From positions 62,001-126,000 of the forward strand of contig NW_020825354.1 of assembly GCF_003286085.1 (NCBI RefSeq): DNA of 64,000 nt, given 5' to 3'. The stretch is from Drosophila persimilis (Eukaryota > Arthropoda > Insecta > Diptera > Drosophilidae). The notes under the pieces were generated by a model, which saw only the letters and a program-made list of their open reading frames with translations, did not search any database and was not told the DNA's origin. Position 1 is the stretch's first letter. Every line of letters starts with the position of its first letter. This document shows, one piece after another, positions 22,056-33,081 of the stretch. A program made the position numbers and the translations under genes.

Positions 22056-23528
22056 TGTTTCAATTTTTAATTAACATAAACTTTAAATATGTTGTGTTAG
22101 TTTCGGCCTTTTGTGACAAGTGTTGGAAAACACAGCTGATATTCTTTGCTTTTCTTACGCGACATATCGATATTTAAACGGAAAAAAGAGTAAATATAGT
22201 TGTTATAATACTATAATACTCTATTCACACAAGCTATTTTGGGATCATCCGTAAGGTTTTACTGTCCGAAAATCTACTTCCATTCACCTGAGATGTTTTA
22301 GTCCGCACGTTTCTATCCGATATTTCGCCGATAGTTTTTAAATGCAACCCGAAATAATTGACATTCACAGAGAAAGGAAGCAAAATACAAATAATTGGCG
22401 CCTAAAATCGCATTCAAAAATTTTTAAATTTCAGATACAATTTCCATTATTTCCTGGACTCCTTTAGAAATAATGGAAATTTTAAAAGATTTAATGAATA
22501 CATAAAAACAGTGCATGCATATGTATGTATTTACAAACAAATATAGTTTTCACACTTATATGCTAGCTTGGGTTTGACCAACTTTGCAATGGCTGATCTA
22601 AGCTCAGAACAAACCTTTGTGATGGTGGATTGACTAAGGTGTGTATCGGTTTTTCACATCTTTGAAATTCCCACCGCTCTACTTTTTCGGCGATGAAACA
22701 TGTGTATTGTAATTTTTTAAAGTTTAACAAGGGAAAAAATGACGACATATATGTATGTATGTATGAAACTGACCCGGTGGCACAGATTTATTGGCACAAT
22801 AGCCGCAAAAGCATGCAGTTCTCTATGCTAACGGCAAGGCCTTGCCGACCGGACTTCATCGATCTGCTTCCCGAACAACGACGCATCTAGCTGAAACCAG
22901 AAGCAGTGTCCTTGCCTGGGCGCCACTACAACAAAAACAACTGATCCGTTTTTTCCTGCAAGATAAGTGCCTCTATGGTGAAAACTTTGACTGTCGTGTA
23001 ATTTCGAGCCCGTTGACTTCAGGGGCGAAATCATCTCGACATTTAGGACCTTGACCCCGCTGCAGCGGAGGGAAAAATCCCAACTTATTTGTATGTGTTA
23101 GGTTAAAGTTAGGTTCCGATGACATCGCCAAACTAAAAAACTTCAAGGAAGCAATCATTGACGATTCCGAATTCCCAGGCTGATCAGGAATATTTTCTAG
23201 TCCTGTCCGAGAGGGATCTATTCTTTACCTTCGTTTATCTTCTACGAGTTCGATGTGTATAAGCCGCAGAATAACACAGCACAGGAATATCCTGCATCCT
23301 AGAAAGGGACCGATCTCCTGAGGCGCTGTAGAACCTGCTAATGACCGAAGATGGCGTTTGTTACTGAGACACAGATCTCGCCGTTATTGTCAAAGTCGAT
23401 CCTCAAACACAAAGTTATTGTAATTTATCGGGGTAAATAAAGACATACAAAGTTGTGATACTACAGCACAGTGTCCCTGTCATCAACAAACCCTTCTCCG
23501 CTTAGTGTGGCGTCGGTTAGAACAAATA
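22056..23528. other. spacer between Coa7-like and Sirt4 genes, with a coding-like relic
   Basis: No intact gene is visible. From about 22830 to 23330 the DNA is richer in GC than its flanks and reads as short in-frame pieces broken by stops and shifts, for example RGEIISTFRTLTPLQRREK and KNFKEAIIDDSEF on the plus strand. I cannot name the source. The rest is AT-rich, with ATGTATGTATGT-type tracts. Confidence 0.45.
22830..23330 (+). pseudogene. possible decayed coding relic of unknown origin
   Basis: Plus-strand fragments in shifting frames look protein-like (GEIISTFRTLTPLQRREK near 23020-23080, LKNFKEAIIDDSEF near 23130-23170, FYEFDVYKPQNNTAQ near 23240-23285) but are separated by stops. No introns or family motif could be assigned. 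It might be an old retrocopy or a fragment of a transposon. Confidence 0.2.
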
Positions 23529-24552
23529 TTAGCTATTGCTATTGGCCGAGCCGCTCGTGCGGTAGTCAAACAGTTTAGGTATCACATCGCCGCATTTGGC
23601 CGAAATTTTGATGTCAGCCAAGTGGTCGGCCCGCGTGTCTCCAATGTTTACAATCGCCACCGGCAACTTGAGGTCCTTGGTCTGCAGAACGATGCGGTAG
23701 CCGGAAAAAACCAGCAGACTAGAACCAAGCACTAACAGGCCGTCGCTATTGTAGACCATTTCAGCGATCTTATCGAGGCGCTGCCTGGGCACGCAGTCCC
23801 CGAAGAAGACAATATCTGGCTTGAGATCGCCACCGCACTGCGGACAGTCAGGTATTTTGAAGTTTTCTATATAATCGAGTGGAATCTCCACATCACCATC
23901 GGGCCGTGTCATTTCCAGCACATTATTGAAGGTGGAATTAAGGGAGGCCAAAATGTGCTGAAACTCGTGGCGATCAGTGCGATACTCGCAGGACAGGCAC
24001 TTTATCACGTAACCACTGCCATGCAGTTCTACCACGTTTTTGGTGCCAGCCTTGGTGTGAAGGCGATCGACATTCTGGGTGACCACCGACTGAATGCGCA
24101 TTTCGCGTTCGAAACGAGACAGAGCATGGTGTGTTGCGTTTGCCTGTTTACCGGAGAAGCTCGGCCAGCCCACAAAGTTGCGTGCCCAGTACCGTTTGCG
24201 TACGTTGGACGATTTTAAAAACTCCATGTGCTGGATGGGCTTGTGGTTGGTACGGGCGTAAAGGCCGACACCCTCGGAACGATAGTCGGGTATACCTGGT
24301 GAAAGCAACAAGGGTTTCATGATTGTTCTGCGTACAGCTAGAGTTAATTATGTTTGATCAATATAAGTCACCTGATTCCGTTGAGATTCCTGCACCGGTC
24401 AACACAACTACATTTGGTTTCGAGAGCAAAAAATCCTCCAACCGCTTTATATCATCGTCCAGCGCCGGCTTGTGCTGTGGCACATATTGCTGCTTGATGC
24501 TGCACCTCTGCAGAGAAGTGCTGCGAAATCTAAGTAAGTTACTTACTCGCAT
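23529..24552 (-). CDS. Sirt4: Sirtuin 4, mitochondrial NAD+-dependent deacylase/ADP-ribosyltransferase
   Basis: Class II sirtuin acting in the mitochondrial matrix on metabolic enzymes. Two exons, 24552-24372 and 24295-23529, join at GIS-TES-G|IPDYRS, giving about 315 residues. The N-terminus (MRVSNLLRFRSTSLQRC) is basic and lacks acidic residues, as expected of a mitochondrial presequence. Visible motifs: NAD-binding VVVLTGAGISTESG, RSEGVGLY, TQNVDRLH, the catalytic His in ELHGSGYV, two Cys pairs for structural zinc (CLSC and CPQC) and DIVFFGD plus GLLVLGSSLLV of the Rossmann core. All key residues are present. It lies divergent from the RBM25 gene, with 1.3 kb between starts. Confidence 0.95.
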
Positions 24553-25866
24553 TGTTTTGTTTATATATCCTATAGAATATTATGCAAATTACATAACACT
24601 GATCTATCGATAATGCATCGCATTTCACTACACTTCAATTGCAGAGAGAGTGAGACCAGCAACAAAAACCTTAAAGCCTAGTACTCAGATCAACAAAATT
24701 TTCTATTGATTGAAAGCCATATGTATATACTTCGCTTGGGACAGAGAATGATCAGGTGCACACGCTCACTTTTATGTATTTGTTTACCAATAAAATCAGT
24801 TGAAAATTCAAATTTGTATGACATTATGCCAGAATGAATTGTTTGTGGGCGCTGTGCCTCTGGAAGATAACGATGCACGGTGAAGGCATAGCCATATTGG
24901 ATAAATCGGTTCTTGTGAAACAGAAATGCAATCAACATCTTCTTTAACTGCTTATAAATTAATGAAATGACTGCCGGGTATAAAACTAATAAATTATAAA
25001 ATCCATATATTCGGCTTTCATTTTACTGCTTAATGAGATTAAAGTTGTCTTCATTATTTCATTTTTCTAGCCGACTTACACATTTTCTTGCTTCCCTCCA
25101 TTTTTGGCTGGCATAGCATGTCGACGAAAGATAGAATATAAAAATATTCCGCTCGTGCCCAGCAAATACCATCTTTGCTTTTCCAGTATGTATCGGTTGA
25201 ATTTCAAGTATTTATCGGTTTTATATTTTGCTGATCTGAGCAATAATTTCCATCGAACAAAATATAGCATGTTTTTTATCGTTTCCATACGAATATCATC
25301 ACTGATTCGGGCAATGGAAATATTTACTGATCTGAGTACGGTGTTGTTATCGAATCGTATAAAATACCGATTAATACTAGAAAGGAAAATGATTCATTTT
25401 TTGCTGGGCACGAGCACTAACCAAAAAGTAACTTCCCTAACCGCAAAAAAAATCACCAAGTGTGGCAATCGTGCACTGTCTGTACCTGATATCGCTATCC
25501 GTTTCGATAGCAGCTTGATGAAATTTTGCCATCTCTACAGCAGCGGCCGCAGAGTTGTAAAAAGAAGACAATTAAATAAATTTAACGTGTAGTTTTGTAT
25601 GTGTACGAAAAATTTCGCACTCATAATAAACTTAGTTGAAAGTCAATGGTCGATTAAATTTGCCATCACTTTCGGCTATACAGTGGAGTAAAGCTTACCG
25701 ACATAACAACACACATTCTCCTGTGTGGCGTTTGCGCGTATCGCTGTGGTGTGCTTGTGTGTGGTTGCATTTAACTGTGTGTGTGTATTCTGTCGGCTTA
25801 TATTTGCACGCACGCCAACATTTGGAAAATATATAGAAAAGGCGAAAGCAAAGAAAAGTCGGCAAA
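24553..25866. other. divergent intergenic region Sirt4 / RBM25
   Basis: It should hold both promoters. It includes a 265-base segment with perfect 16-base terminal inverted repeats (25151-25415), listed separately. A 162-codon plus-strand open frame at 25104-25592 runs through this element, looks non-protein-like and is not annotated as a gene. Confidence 0.6.
25151..25415. mobile_element. 265-bp MITE-like or foldback element with 16-bp terminal inverted repeats
   Basis: GCTCGTGCCCAGCAAA at 25151-25166 is matched exactly in inverted orientation by TTTGCTGGGCACGAGC at 25400-25415. Inside, the arms continue as an imperfect palindrome: ATCGGT and CTGATCTGAG occur in one arm and GATCTGAG, ACCGAT in the other. 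No obvious target-site duplication flanks it. It has no coding function. Confidence 0.55.
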
Positions 25867-28800
25867 ATGTCCTACCCCCCGCGTCCTCCAATGCCGCCCT
25901 ACATGAATGCGTCAATTCCGCCACCACACGTAAGATAAACCTGTAGTTCCATCAACTATGTCGGCCAACAGCACTAATATGGTCGATTCCATCTATGTTT
26001 GCAGATGATGCAGTCCATGGGCAATCCGCCGCGCAGCTTTCGGAACTCAGCCACAATCAGCTCTCAGCCGACAGTGTATCACCGCCCGCCGGAGCCACAA
26101 CCTCAGTTCCGTGGACCAATCATAACCGTGTTCGTGGGCAACATAAGCGAACGGGTCCCTGAGGCTCTGCTCAAACGGATCCTCGCCACCTGCGGCATGG
26201 TCATCAACTGGAAGCGCGTCTCCACATTCGGATTTTGCGAGTTCGAGTAGGTTATCGCAGTGATTCGACGAACCCAAGGTAGCAGTGAACGTTTTCGCCC
26301 TAATGGGAACACTTTAAGGTTCACTTCTATCTCATTTGTCTGTCATTGGTGATTGGTACGTGATACCTGATACTCTTCTAACACGCAACTTTGCATTATT
26401 TCAGTGGCCCTATTGCGGCGATGCGGGCCGTTCGCTTGCTCAGCGAGATGGAAATCGATGGGAAGAAGCTGGTGGCCAAGGTGGATGCGAAGAATAAAGT
26501 ACTCATCGAAGACTACAAGGAGAAAGAATGCAAGAACGGTGAGGGAGCGAATGCTGTGGACGAAAAGACTGAAGACGAACGTGCCGTCAACCAGATGCAA
26601 GATCTGCTCGAAGAGCACAAGCACGAGTTCGAAGGCTTCGATGGGAGTACTCGCGGTGATCTCTATGGGAGTAGTAACCGCAACAAGAAGACGCGTCGGG
26701 AGGATGACATCAAGATCAAGGTCCTAAACGAGAATGCACTGGAGGAAGAGAAACGCAATCTGATTAGCAGCGAGATCGGCAAGTTTCGCAAACGTGCGGA
26801 AGCCGATGAGCATCGCAAGGAGCTGGAGAAAGAGAAGGAAAAGGAGAAGCTGGCCGCCAGCAAGGAGAAGGAGCGCGACAGGGAGCGGAAGAAGCAGCAG
26901 CGGGACAGCGAGCGCAAATCTTCCACTAGAAAGGCCAGTGCCTCCGAAGTTGACGACGTTGTCGAGATCGTTGAAAAGGATGTTACAGCACCTGCCTCGA
27001 CTGGAACCGGTTCGGCCCCCACTGCCCCTGCCCCTGCCACTGGCTCCGCTTCCGCCTCCGTCTCGGCGCGCAGTAGCAGCAGCCGCAAGGAGCCCGTGAC
27101 CATCGATATGACACAGAAGGAGCGACGGCCCGAAACGAAGGAGGGCCGACGTCGCCGCTCCAAATCCCGTTCCAAGGATCACGAGCGCGAACGTGAGAGG
27201 GAGCGTGATAGGGAGAGGGAGGCGCGTGAGCTCCGTGAGAAGGAGCGTGAGCGCGAGCGTGAACGTGAGCGGGAGCGCGAGAGGGAGCGTGTCGAGCTCC
27301 GGGAGCGAGAGAGGGAACGAGAGCGCAATGAGATGCGAGAGCGTGAGAGAGAACGAGAGCGGGACAGAGAGCGCGAACGCGAGGAGAAGATCCTCAAGCC
27401 AGTGCGCGACCTGCGGCGCGAGAAGGAAATGGAGGAGGAGACGCGCGAGCGCAAAAAGGCAGAGAAGAAAGCCCGCGAAAAGGAAATCGCCTACCAGCAG
27501 CGCCTCTCCAACTGGGAGATGCGCGAGAAGCGCAAATGCAAGGAGAACGAGAAGGTAGGAGAGTTCATCCTTACACACGTCTTGCACTATTTCATTTGGT
27601 TTCATTCGTTTCTTTCGACAGTACCGCCTGAAGGAGGTGATGCGTCATGACGAGCGGGAAAGCGATGCCAAGCGCCTGAAAGAGTTCGTCGAAGATTACG
27701 ACGATGAACGCGACGACTCGCTGTACTATAAAGGTCGGGAGCTCCAGCAGCGTCTGGCAGAGCGTGTACGCGAAGCGGATGCAGATTCTAAGGACCGAGA
27801 AAAGGAGGCGGACGAACTAGCCGAACTGAAGACCAAAATCTTCAGCGGTGAGTTCGAGAATCCTTCGCTGGAATACGAGAAGGCCCGCCGCGAAATCGAG
27901 AAGCTGTACGAACCGCGCATTCTTGTAACCGTCAACCAAGAGCCAGTAGCCGGCCAGCGCGATCGCCTGGCTAAGCAATCGGCTGCAGGGGCCGCGACAG
28001 CTGACAACCAGGACCCATCCCTGATACCGGCGGAGAAGCGGCGCAAGGAAATGGTGGCCTACGATCCAGACTTGGCTGAACACAACGATGATTCCATATC
28101 AAACGATGATCATGGTTCCATAGCCGACACTGCCTCAAATGCCAGTGCCTATGCGAAGAACAACAACAAAAAGTCGCCTTCGCGTCAAAACAGTTTAAGC
28201 CGGCAGAATAGCGAGTCCAGGGACTCGGTGGCCGACATCCACACGCCTTCTCAGAGTGCCATGAATGACCTGGCGGCTGGGAACGATTCGGTCATGGTCC
28301 ATTCGGCCACTCCCCCCATCACCATGCCGCTCATCTCGCTCACTCTGGGCAACAACCTCAAGAAGAAGAAGATCGAGGCCACAGGAGTCTTCGTCAACGA
28401 CGACGACAACGACGAGAACATCAACCCCAAGAAGCGCAAGCTGGTTCCTCTAGGTAAGACAGTGGGACCATCGCACAATCACATGAACCATTGCCTAACA
28501 TTTAATTCCATCCCACACAAAGATTACGACGACATGAGCAATGAGCAAGATCACCAGGCTGGCAGCGGTGGGAACAGCAGCAGTATGACTGCTGCGGAAC
28601 GCCAGAGCTCTGCCGTGTCTGCGGCCACAGCTGCTGCCGCTGCTGTTAGCCAGAAGATAGCCCAAGCTGGCGGGGGCTCTGGGTCCGGATCAGCGTCGTC
28701 CGGGAGTGGGAGCGGCGGAAAAAGCAACAACAGCGCAAACGCCAGCAGCCAATCGGGCGGCAAACATCACAGTAGCAAACACGGTAAGAATGATGCAGCT

Positions 28801-29319
28801 GCATCTGCGACCAACAGCGCAGATGCTGCCGCGACAAACACCAAAAAGGATGAGAATGGTGCAAAGGTGTATGATGAAAAACGGCGCCATATAAAAAGCA
28901 TTATTGACAGGATACCCACGCAAAAGGAGGAACTATTTAATTATAAACTTGACCGCAACGAGATCGATAGCGGTCTAATGGAACGAAAAATACGTCCATG
29001 GATAAATAAGAAAATCATTGAGTATATTGGTGAGCCGGAGCCGACTTTAGTGGACTTTATATGTTCCAAAGTTTTGGCCGGCAGCCAGCCCCAGAGCATC
29101 CTGGACGATGTGCAAATGGTAAGCTGTCCCTTGAGCCGCTTAACTTTAACTGAAAACTAATCCAAACTTAATTTCTCTGCTGCTCTTTCACTCACTTTGC
29201 TCACGGTGCTGGTGCTCCTGCAGGTACTGGATGAGGAAGCTGAGGTATTTGTAGTGAAAATGTGGCGACTGCTCATTTACGAACTGGATGCCAAAAAGAG
29301 CGGCATTTCGGGCAAGTAG
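25867..29319 (+). CDS. CG4119: RBM25-like RNA-binding splicing regulator (RRM, RE-rich, PWI)
   Basis: Predicted U1 snRNP-associated splicing factor of the RBM25/Snu71 family, nuclear. Exons: 25867-25929, 26005-26246, 26405-27554, 27622-28453, 28523-29118 and 29224-29319, all phase-consistent, giving about 992 residues. Domains in order: Pro-rich N-terminus; one RRM at about 58-140 with ITVFVGNISERV (RNP2) and TFGFCEF (RNP1); a Lys/Glu-rich region; an Arg-Glu repeat low-complexity stretch around 359-430 (27175-27390); acidic, Ser-rich and Gly/Ala-rich linkers; and a C-terminal PWI domain (about 885-992) with RKIRPWINKKIIEYIGEPE. The 69-base intron 28454-28522 has no stop in frame, so its retention would add 23 residues. 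The symbol is the fly orthologue I recall for this architecture; family identity is firm, the symbol less so. Confidence 0.93.
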
Positions 29320-30711
29320 AGGCGGCAACCGGATCGCGACCAGATCTGTGCTGTACGAGAGACGAACGATATACGTTGATAGATCTTAAGTTATACTTAC
29401 GGAACCTATACGACTACAAAATGTATATAAAGGGCATGCTCCGGGAATTGTTGCGGCCAAATGTCGAGCTTTGTTTTATAAGCGTCCTCCTTCTTTCTTA
29501 AGCAATAGCGCATCCTCAACGACTTCTCAATCCACCTTGTTAGCGATAGCGGTAATTGCCACATCGAATCGCCGATAAATGTAAATACACTCTTACTCGA
29601 AGAGTAAAACAAAACAAACAGACACCAAGAACAGAAGCAAAATCAGCTCCAAACGAAAACCACAATGTCGCAAACCCATGAACATTTCAGTCAGCGTGAC
29701 TGTTAAGGCTTTTTCCGCTTAGATGGAAAAGGGGATATCGTACTAGTATACATACATATATTACAATGCACCTTCATTATAATTTTAGAAACTACCATAA
29801 ACTGTCGTGCCGATTGGACTTGTGTTGCTATTCTACATCCTTCCTAAGTTTCACTAGTGACATCAAAGTCAATTTACTCTGTACGCTATTTTTTCGGAAA
29901 GTATGTAGTTCACGAAAGAACATTTTGACTTGAAAGAAAACGGAAATGTCATTTAAATAAAAACAAAACATGAAAGGATAATCAGCTTAATATATTTTTG
30001 GGTTTCGATAATGACGGGGAAGAAAATATGATCTAACATCTAACAGAATGTTTCCTTTGGATCAGATCGAAGACAAGGTGAATCCCCTGCCACGCGCTCG
30101 CTCTCACTCTCTCTCGTCGAGTGGCGCCCCTATAACGACTGGATGGTATCTCGTTGGGAAGAGAGAGAGAGAGGGAAAGCAAATTGCAGTACGATTTGCG
30201 GTAAAGACAGGAATATTTATCATTAGGTGGAAGGAGCATAAACGGAGTGCAGGAATATATAGTGTACAAGTTGTATAATTCCTAATATTGGATATACGCG
30301 ACTCACGTTACAGCTGGTTATTACCTTTAGAATGAGTTATAGATAAGCCCTACTGTGCATTCCCTGCCTTCTATGTATGTGAATATGAATGTATGAACCG
30401 ATTAATAAGCTATTAATAAGCGTCACTCACTGAGCTCATTGGTAAACAAATGTTTTGATTTAGGTAGATAAAGAAACTTCGAACCTTCCTACATTTGCCA
30501 ATAAGTATTGACAGTTGGAGTTATTCTTCGAATCTATTAGTGTTTGCGATCCTTAGAGACAAACTAGCTTGAATGCACGAGCATGGGCTTTATAGGCGAA
30601 ACAAATTGAAGGGTTAGTTTGACTTTATGCTAATGATATTGAAACAAATAAGAAAATACACGCTAAAAATTTGACAAAGCACACATAACATCTGGTTGAA
30701 ATACACGAACG
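29320..30711. other. spacer between convergent RBM25 and Rab18 genes
   Basis: It holds the 3' UTRs of both genes. No further gene is visible. ATACATACATAT tracts and a short GA-rich run (30161-30178) are present. Confidence 0.6.
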
Positions 30712-31523
30712 TCAACAATTACACGTCGAGGCAGGTTTCTCGTGAACGTCATTGCCTCCAATATCCATGCCATCGGAGCCATATCCGTTGCCAAAATACT
30801 CCGAGGATACAATCTGCAAGAGAAAAATGGATTATTTCTGAACATACATATACCGAACTTCACCATGTAATCAGTTACCTTCTCAACAACGTCCTTGAAC
30901 ACATCACTAACGAACTGGTCGCATTTGGCCGAGGTCTCGATGAAGAGTGCACGATGCTTTCGGGCAAACTTGCGCCCCTCCTCGCGATCGACAACACGCT
31001 CCTGGTCGATTTTATTTCCCACGACGATTATGGCTATGTTGGGATTATCGCTGTAGCTGTCCAGCTCGGCCAGCCAGGCCTCAAGTTTGACCAGGGAATC
31101 GCGGTTCGTGATATCGTAGACCAGGATGGCGCCAAGAGCCTTCCGATAGAAGCTTGGTGTCAGACTGCGAAACCTTTCGGCTCCCGCAGTGTCCCAGAGT
31201 GCTACTTTGTAGTCAATTCCGTCGACATTCATCACCTTGCTTTTAAAGTCCATGCCAATTGTGACGTCATGATTCTCGTCGAATTTGTTCTCGACAAAGC
31301 GCCGTATTAAGCTATTAGAAAAACATGATGCAAACAGTGAAACTTCTAGCTTATATCTGGTGCGTAAATATATGTATATATACAATGGAAGGGCGTTCGT
31401 ATATGGAATATACGCAGCAGGTCTAAGGCACTGAAATATATACATACATATGTATATAACATACCTGGATTTGCCTACACCACTTTCTCCGATGACTAAC
31501 AGCTTGATAGCCCTATCAGCCAT
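30712..31523 (-). CDS. Rab18: Rab18-type small GTPase with Ala in place of the catalytic Gln
   Basis: Small GTPase of the Rab family; Rab18 proteins act in ER, lipid-droplet and Golgi traffic. Exons 31523-31465, 31311-30879 and 30813-30712 give 197 residues. G motifs: GESGVGKS (12-19), the switch I region with TIGMDF (37-42), WDTAG (59-63), GNKID and the ETSAK loop. The C-terminus ends CNC, a CXC double-geranylgeranylation signal. The RKFARKHRALFIETSAK segment is typical of Rab18 rather than other Rabs. Odd point: switch II reads DTAGAERF, so residue 64 is Ala where nearly all Rabs have the catalytic Gln; the codon is GCC. That predicts weak intrinsic GTP hydrolysis. The start is the ATG at 31523; an upstream in-frame TTG is not needed. 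Confidence 0.93.
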
Positions 31524-31980
31524 TGTTATCAATTAATGTGTCTGTTGTGCTTTTTTAAAGAACTCATTGGCTCTTATTTATTTGTAGAACTATTGCGGAT
31601 CTAAATATACAGCGAATCTTTGGCGAGCACGGTTGCGAGTTGTTTACATGGCTCGACGCTGCAATGAGTTCGATAAGTCTAAATTGCAGCTCAGAATGAA
31701 CCGATTCTTTGCATCGATATTCTTTTTGTCGAAGAATATTCAATATATTATCTGAACGAAATACTCAGATTTCTTTTAAATAATCGTAAAAAATTTAGTG
31801 CAAATATGCCACCTAGTTATAAGAATTTCCATGCATCCAGAGCAAAATGAACCAAAGCGACTTTAGTTCGATGACAGTGAATTTGAACCAGCGCGCTGGT
31901 TCATTGCGTGGTTCCGAAATCGGTTTGACGTCAACCAGTTATCGTTCCTTCTTTCTTTTTTGACGTGACCAGCGAGAAAA
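31524..31980. other. divergent promoter region Rab18 / RpL35
   Basis: About 460 bases between the two starts. It includes the RpL35 pyrimidine initiator near 31944-31962. No other gene is visible. Confidence 0.6.
31944..31962 (+). promoter_or_regulatory. TCT/TOP pyrimidine initiator of RpL35
   Basis: A 19-base stretch that is almost wholly pyrimidine lies about 20 bases before the RpL35 ATG. Ribosomal protein genes in flies start within such TCT motifs and their mRNAs carry 5' TOP tracts, so this is the probable transcription start. Confidence 0.6.
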
Positions 31981-32587
31981 ATGGTTGGTGCCGATTTTGT
32001 GTGAAAAATAATCTATGAAAATAACAGACATCCGTGCATAATACATAAAAAAAATGTGTGAAAATCAAAGACAGCAATACCTAATTTGTGATGAGAATAA
32101 TATTTGTTTTAGTGCTTTCTGAATAACTAATAATTCGATGATTTTTTGCCTCACTCAGGTAAAGGTCAAGTGCTCCGAGCTGAGAACCAAGGACAAGAAG
32201 GAGCTCACCAAGCAATTGGATGAGCTCAAGAATGAGCTCCTCAATCTGCGTGTGGCTAAGGTCACTGGAGGAGCGCCTTCCAAGCTCTCCAAGATGTAAG
32301 TAGTGTTTTGCCCAGCTCCCTTGCCTCAAGACTTACCGACTTGTTTGTTTTGCAGCCGTGTGGTGCGCAAGGCGATCGCTCGCGTTTACATTGTCATGCA
32401 CCAGAAGCAGAAGGAGAACCTGCGCAAGGTCTTCAAGAACAAGAAGTACAAGCCCCTGGATCTGCGCCGCAAGAAGACTCGCGCCATCCGCAAGGCTCTG
32501 TCGCCTCGCGATGCCAACCGCAAGACGCTGAAGGAAATTCGCAAGCGTTCCATCTTCCCTCAGCGCAAATATGCCGTCAAGGCATAA
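31981..32587 (+). CDS. RpL35: 60S ribosomal protein L35 (uL29)
   Basis: Large-subunit ribosomal protein near the peptide exit tunnel. Exon 1 carries only the ATG (31981-31983); exon 2 is 32159-32295 and exon 3 is 32356-32587, giving 123 residues. The protein starts [17 protein letters not shown] and ends [15 protein letters not shown], with the uL29 helical pair [17 protein letters not shown] and the basic tail [12 protein letters not shown]. It is the expected length. Codon use is strongly C/G-ending, as for a highly expressed fly gene. AATAAA at about 32661 is the likely poly(A) signal. Confidence 0.97.
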
Positions 32588-33081
32588 ATACTGCAGCAAT
32601 TAGTTCTGTTGCATTTCTTGAGGACGTTAAGAGTTATCCAGCAAATAGAAGAAAACGAAAAATAAACAATTTTTTTAATGTGATTACAACTTTTTGTTTG
32701 CCATGCTGGGAGCGTCCCAAATTGAAGTGTGAAAAACGCGTGTGCCTCAACTTATGAATGATTTTGTGGTTCGATTCCTAATGGCTTCATAACGCTCAAC
32801 CAGCTGTCGTAAATAATCTTTACGTAAAGTAGAATTTAGGCTTTGGTTCGAGCCGTAACCAATCCTCTATAGGGGTTCCAGTTCCCCCACACAAATTCAG
32901 TTTAATCAAACGTAGACCTGGCATTCTAAATTGATCTAAAGTTATATTTATTTCGGTTGCTTCCGATTTCATACGCGGTTCAATACACGTATATGTACAT
33001 ACATAAATTAGGAAGTAATTGGTAGGTAATTGGTATGATGAACAGCTCTAATGCAAAGGAAGAGGCTCGACATCGACTCAA
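32588..33081. other. convergent spacer RpL35 / Tre1
   Basis: It holds the two 3' UTRs. AATAAA at 32661 serves RpL35, and a minus-strand AATAAA (TTTATT at about 32947) lies 130 bases past the Tre1 stop. No other gene. Confidence 0.65.

Noticed and set aside
25104..25592. 162-codon plus-strand ORF between Sirt4 and RBM25
   Set aside because: It runs through the palindromic element, has poor composition and no motif. Stop-free length is explained by the inverted-repeat sequence.
26724..27605. 293-codon minus-strand ORF opposite RBM25
   Set aside because: It is the antisense shadow of the Arg-Glu repeat region; Leu/Ala/Ser-rich frames arise automatically from the complement of GAGCGC-type codons.
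32080..32158. Possible C/D-box snoRNA in RpL35 intron 1
   Set aside because: GTGATGA (C box-like) and CTGA (D box-like) are only about 30 bases apart and no flanking terminal stem is seen. The spacing does not fit.
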